From the NCBI GenBank assembly GCA_030037185.1, contig JASHRR010001518.1, forward strand, positions 1 to 6,822: a stretch of DNA of 6,822 nucleotides, read 5' to 3'. The translations under genes and the position numbers were made by a program. This DNA is from Xanthobacteraceae bacterium. Its GTDB lineage: Bacteria > Pseudomonadota > Alphaproteobacteria > Rhizobiales > Xanthobacteraceae. Shown one piece after another: positions 6,317-6,822 of this stretch (positions within the stretch are counted from its first letter, which is position 1; each line of letters opens with the position of its first letter). Under the pieces are notes generated by a model. The model made no database searches and was not told the origin of the DNA. It worked only from the letters and a program-made list of their open reading frames with translations.

Positions 6317-6822
6317 ATGAGCGACTTAGGCGTCGGTGCTGTCAACAATTCCGGCAGCGGCGTTTCCACTACGCTAGCCGCGCCGAATGACCCGCCCCAT
6401 AGTTCGGTCGAAGAATTTATGCAGGCGATGGCGGTCGCCCACAACCGATCGGCCGCAGAGCAAAGCGCGTCAGGCGGCGCCAACACGGCCCCAGCCGATC
6501 AGACCAAGGCGCCGAATGACGAGGGTGGCGGAAGTTGGCTCGATCGCGGCCTGGGCATGTTGCAAGCCGGGGTCGGCGTCATCGAGGTCGTTGGCGGTGT
6601 CGTTGGCGGTGTCCTCACTTCGGAGACAGGGGTTGGGGCGGTCGCCGGTGGTGCTGTCGCGTTGCACGGGCTTGATGACATCCAGGCCGGCGCGCGTCAG
6701 GCCTGGACTGGCAAGCCAACCGAAACCGTCACTCAGCAGGTGGTCACGAGCGCGGCCCAGCACGTCGGTGCGCCGCCGGCAATTGCAGCCGGCATTGGCA
6801 TCGGCGTCGACATAGCGGCCAG
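6317..6822 (+). CDS. N-terminal part of a glycine-rich, polymorphic-toxin- or effector-like protein, open at the right edge
   Basis: From ATG 6317 the frame is open for 168 codons to the window end without a stop. Residues 1-72 are a low-complexity, Ser/Ala/Asn/Gly-rich leader with no Sec signal peptide (MSDLGVGAVNNSGSGVSTT). It holds one short helix-like stretch, VEEFMQAMAVAHNRSAAEQ (31-49). Residues 74-132 form a Gly/Val-rich hydrophobic segment: WLDRGLGMLQAGVGVIE, VVGGVVGGV, VAGGAVALHGLDDIQAG and RQAWTGKPTE. The pattern of hydrophobic Gly repeats, then HGxDxxxAGxRQxWTG, resembles the linker region before the toxic C-terminus in polymorphic toxins and some secreted effectors. An unordered N-terminus without a signal peptide also suits type III or VI cargo. 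The C-terminal activity, and any immunity gene, lie outside the window. A perfect 12-bp tandem duplication at 6587-6610 encodes VVGGVVGG. That this is a gene is well supported; the function is inference. Confidence 0.75.
   Translation, partial: MSDLGVGAVNNSGSGVSTTLAAPNDPPHSSVEEFMQAMAVAHNRSAAEQSASGGANTAPADQTKAPNDEGGGSWLDRGLGMLQAGVGVIEVVGGVVGGVLTSETGVGAVAGGAVALHGLDDIQAGARQAWTGKPTETVTQQVVTSAAQHVGAPPAIAAGIGIGVDIAA

Noticed and set aside
6387..6815. Plus-strand frame of 142 residues overlapping the toxin-like gene
   Set aside because: The frame from 6317 has a good ribosome binding site and a coherent protein; the overlapping one is Arg/Ser/Pro-rich.
1..6822. CRISPR array, tRNA or rRNA genes
   Set aside because: No regularly spaced repeats, cloverleaf-like sequence or conserved rRNA segments were seen on either strand.

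Overview
The window looks like an accessory, mobile-element-littered stretch of a GC-rich alphaproteobacterial genome. The order Hyphomicrobiales, and most likely the Bradyrhizobium neighbourhood, is suggested by the outer-membrane protein: its mature N-terminus begins ADLPVKAPP after an AFA cleavage site, the usual look of Omp25-type porins in that group. This host assignment is inference from style; there is no rRNA or housekeeping gene to confirm it.

Layout from left to right. Positions 1-740 hold the C-terminal two thirds of a TnpB (RuvC-like nuclease of IS200/IS605-type elements), cut by the window edge and broken by at least two frameshifts. A hairpin and short direct repeats lie beyond it and may mark the element's right end. 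Positions 738-1121 on the minus strand hold a remnant of a small phage-type protein. Positions 1125-1438 have no gene, but contain an 8-bp inverted repeat that could be a decayed insertion-sequence end. Positions 1439-3178 are the best-supported gene: a 579-residue secreted outer-membrane protein with two barrels, an Omp25-like N-terminal half and an omptin-like C-terminal half that keeps the four omptin catalytic positions (D371, D373, D499, H501). Positions 3179-3728 are gene-poor. Positions 3729-4496 encode a complete class I SAM-dependent methyltransferase that reads as actinobacterial, so it is probably a transferred gene. Positions 4497-5170 contain only one doubtful ORF. Positions 5173-5370 are a frameshifted scrap of a P4-type tyrosine integrase. 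Positions 5371-6300 are non-coding as far as I can see, with an inverted repeat, a triple-half-site operator-like sequence, a terminator-like hairpin and an AT-rich segment. From 6317 to the right edge runs the start of an open gene for a glycine-rich protein that resembles the delivery or linker part of polymorphic toxins or effectors. Its C-terminal end is outside the window.

The genes do not form an operon or an obvious pathway. The intact genes (omptin fusion, methyltransferase, toxin-like ORF) are separated by long gaps filled with remnants of transposon, phage and integrase genes, as in a genomic or symbiosis island that has been repeatedly invaded and eroded. The most interesting object is the porin-omptin fusion; the most testable unknown is what follows the toxin-like N-terminus.
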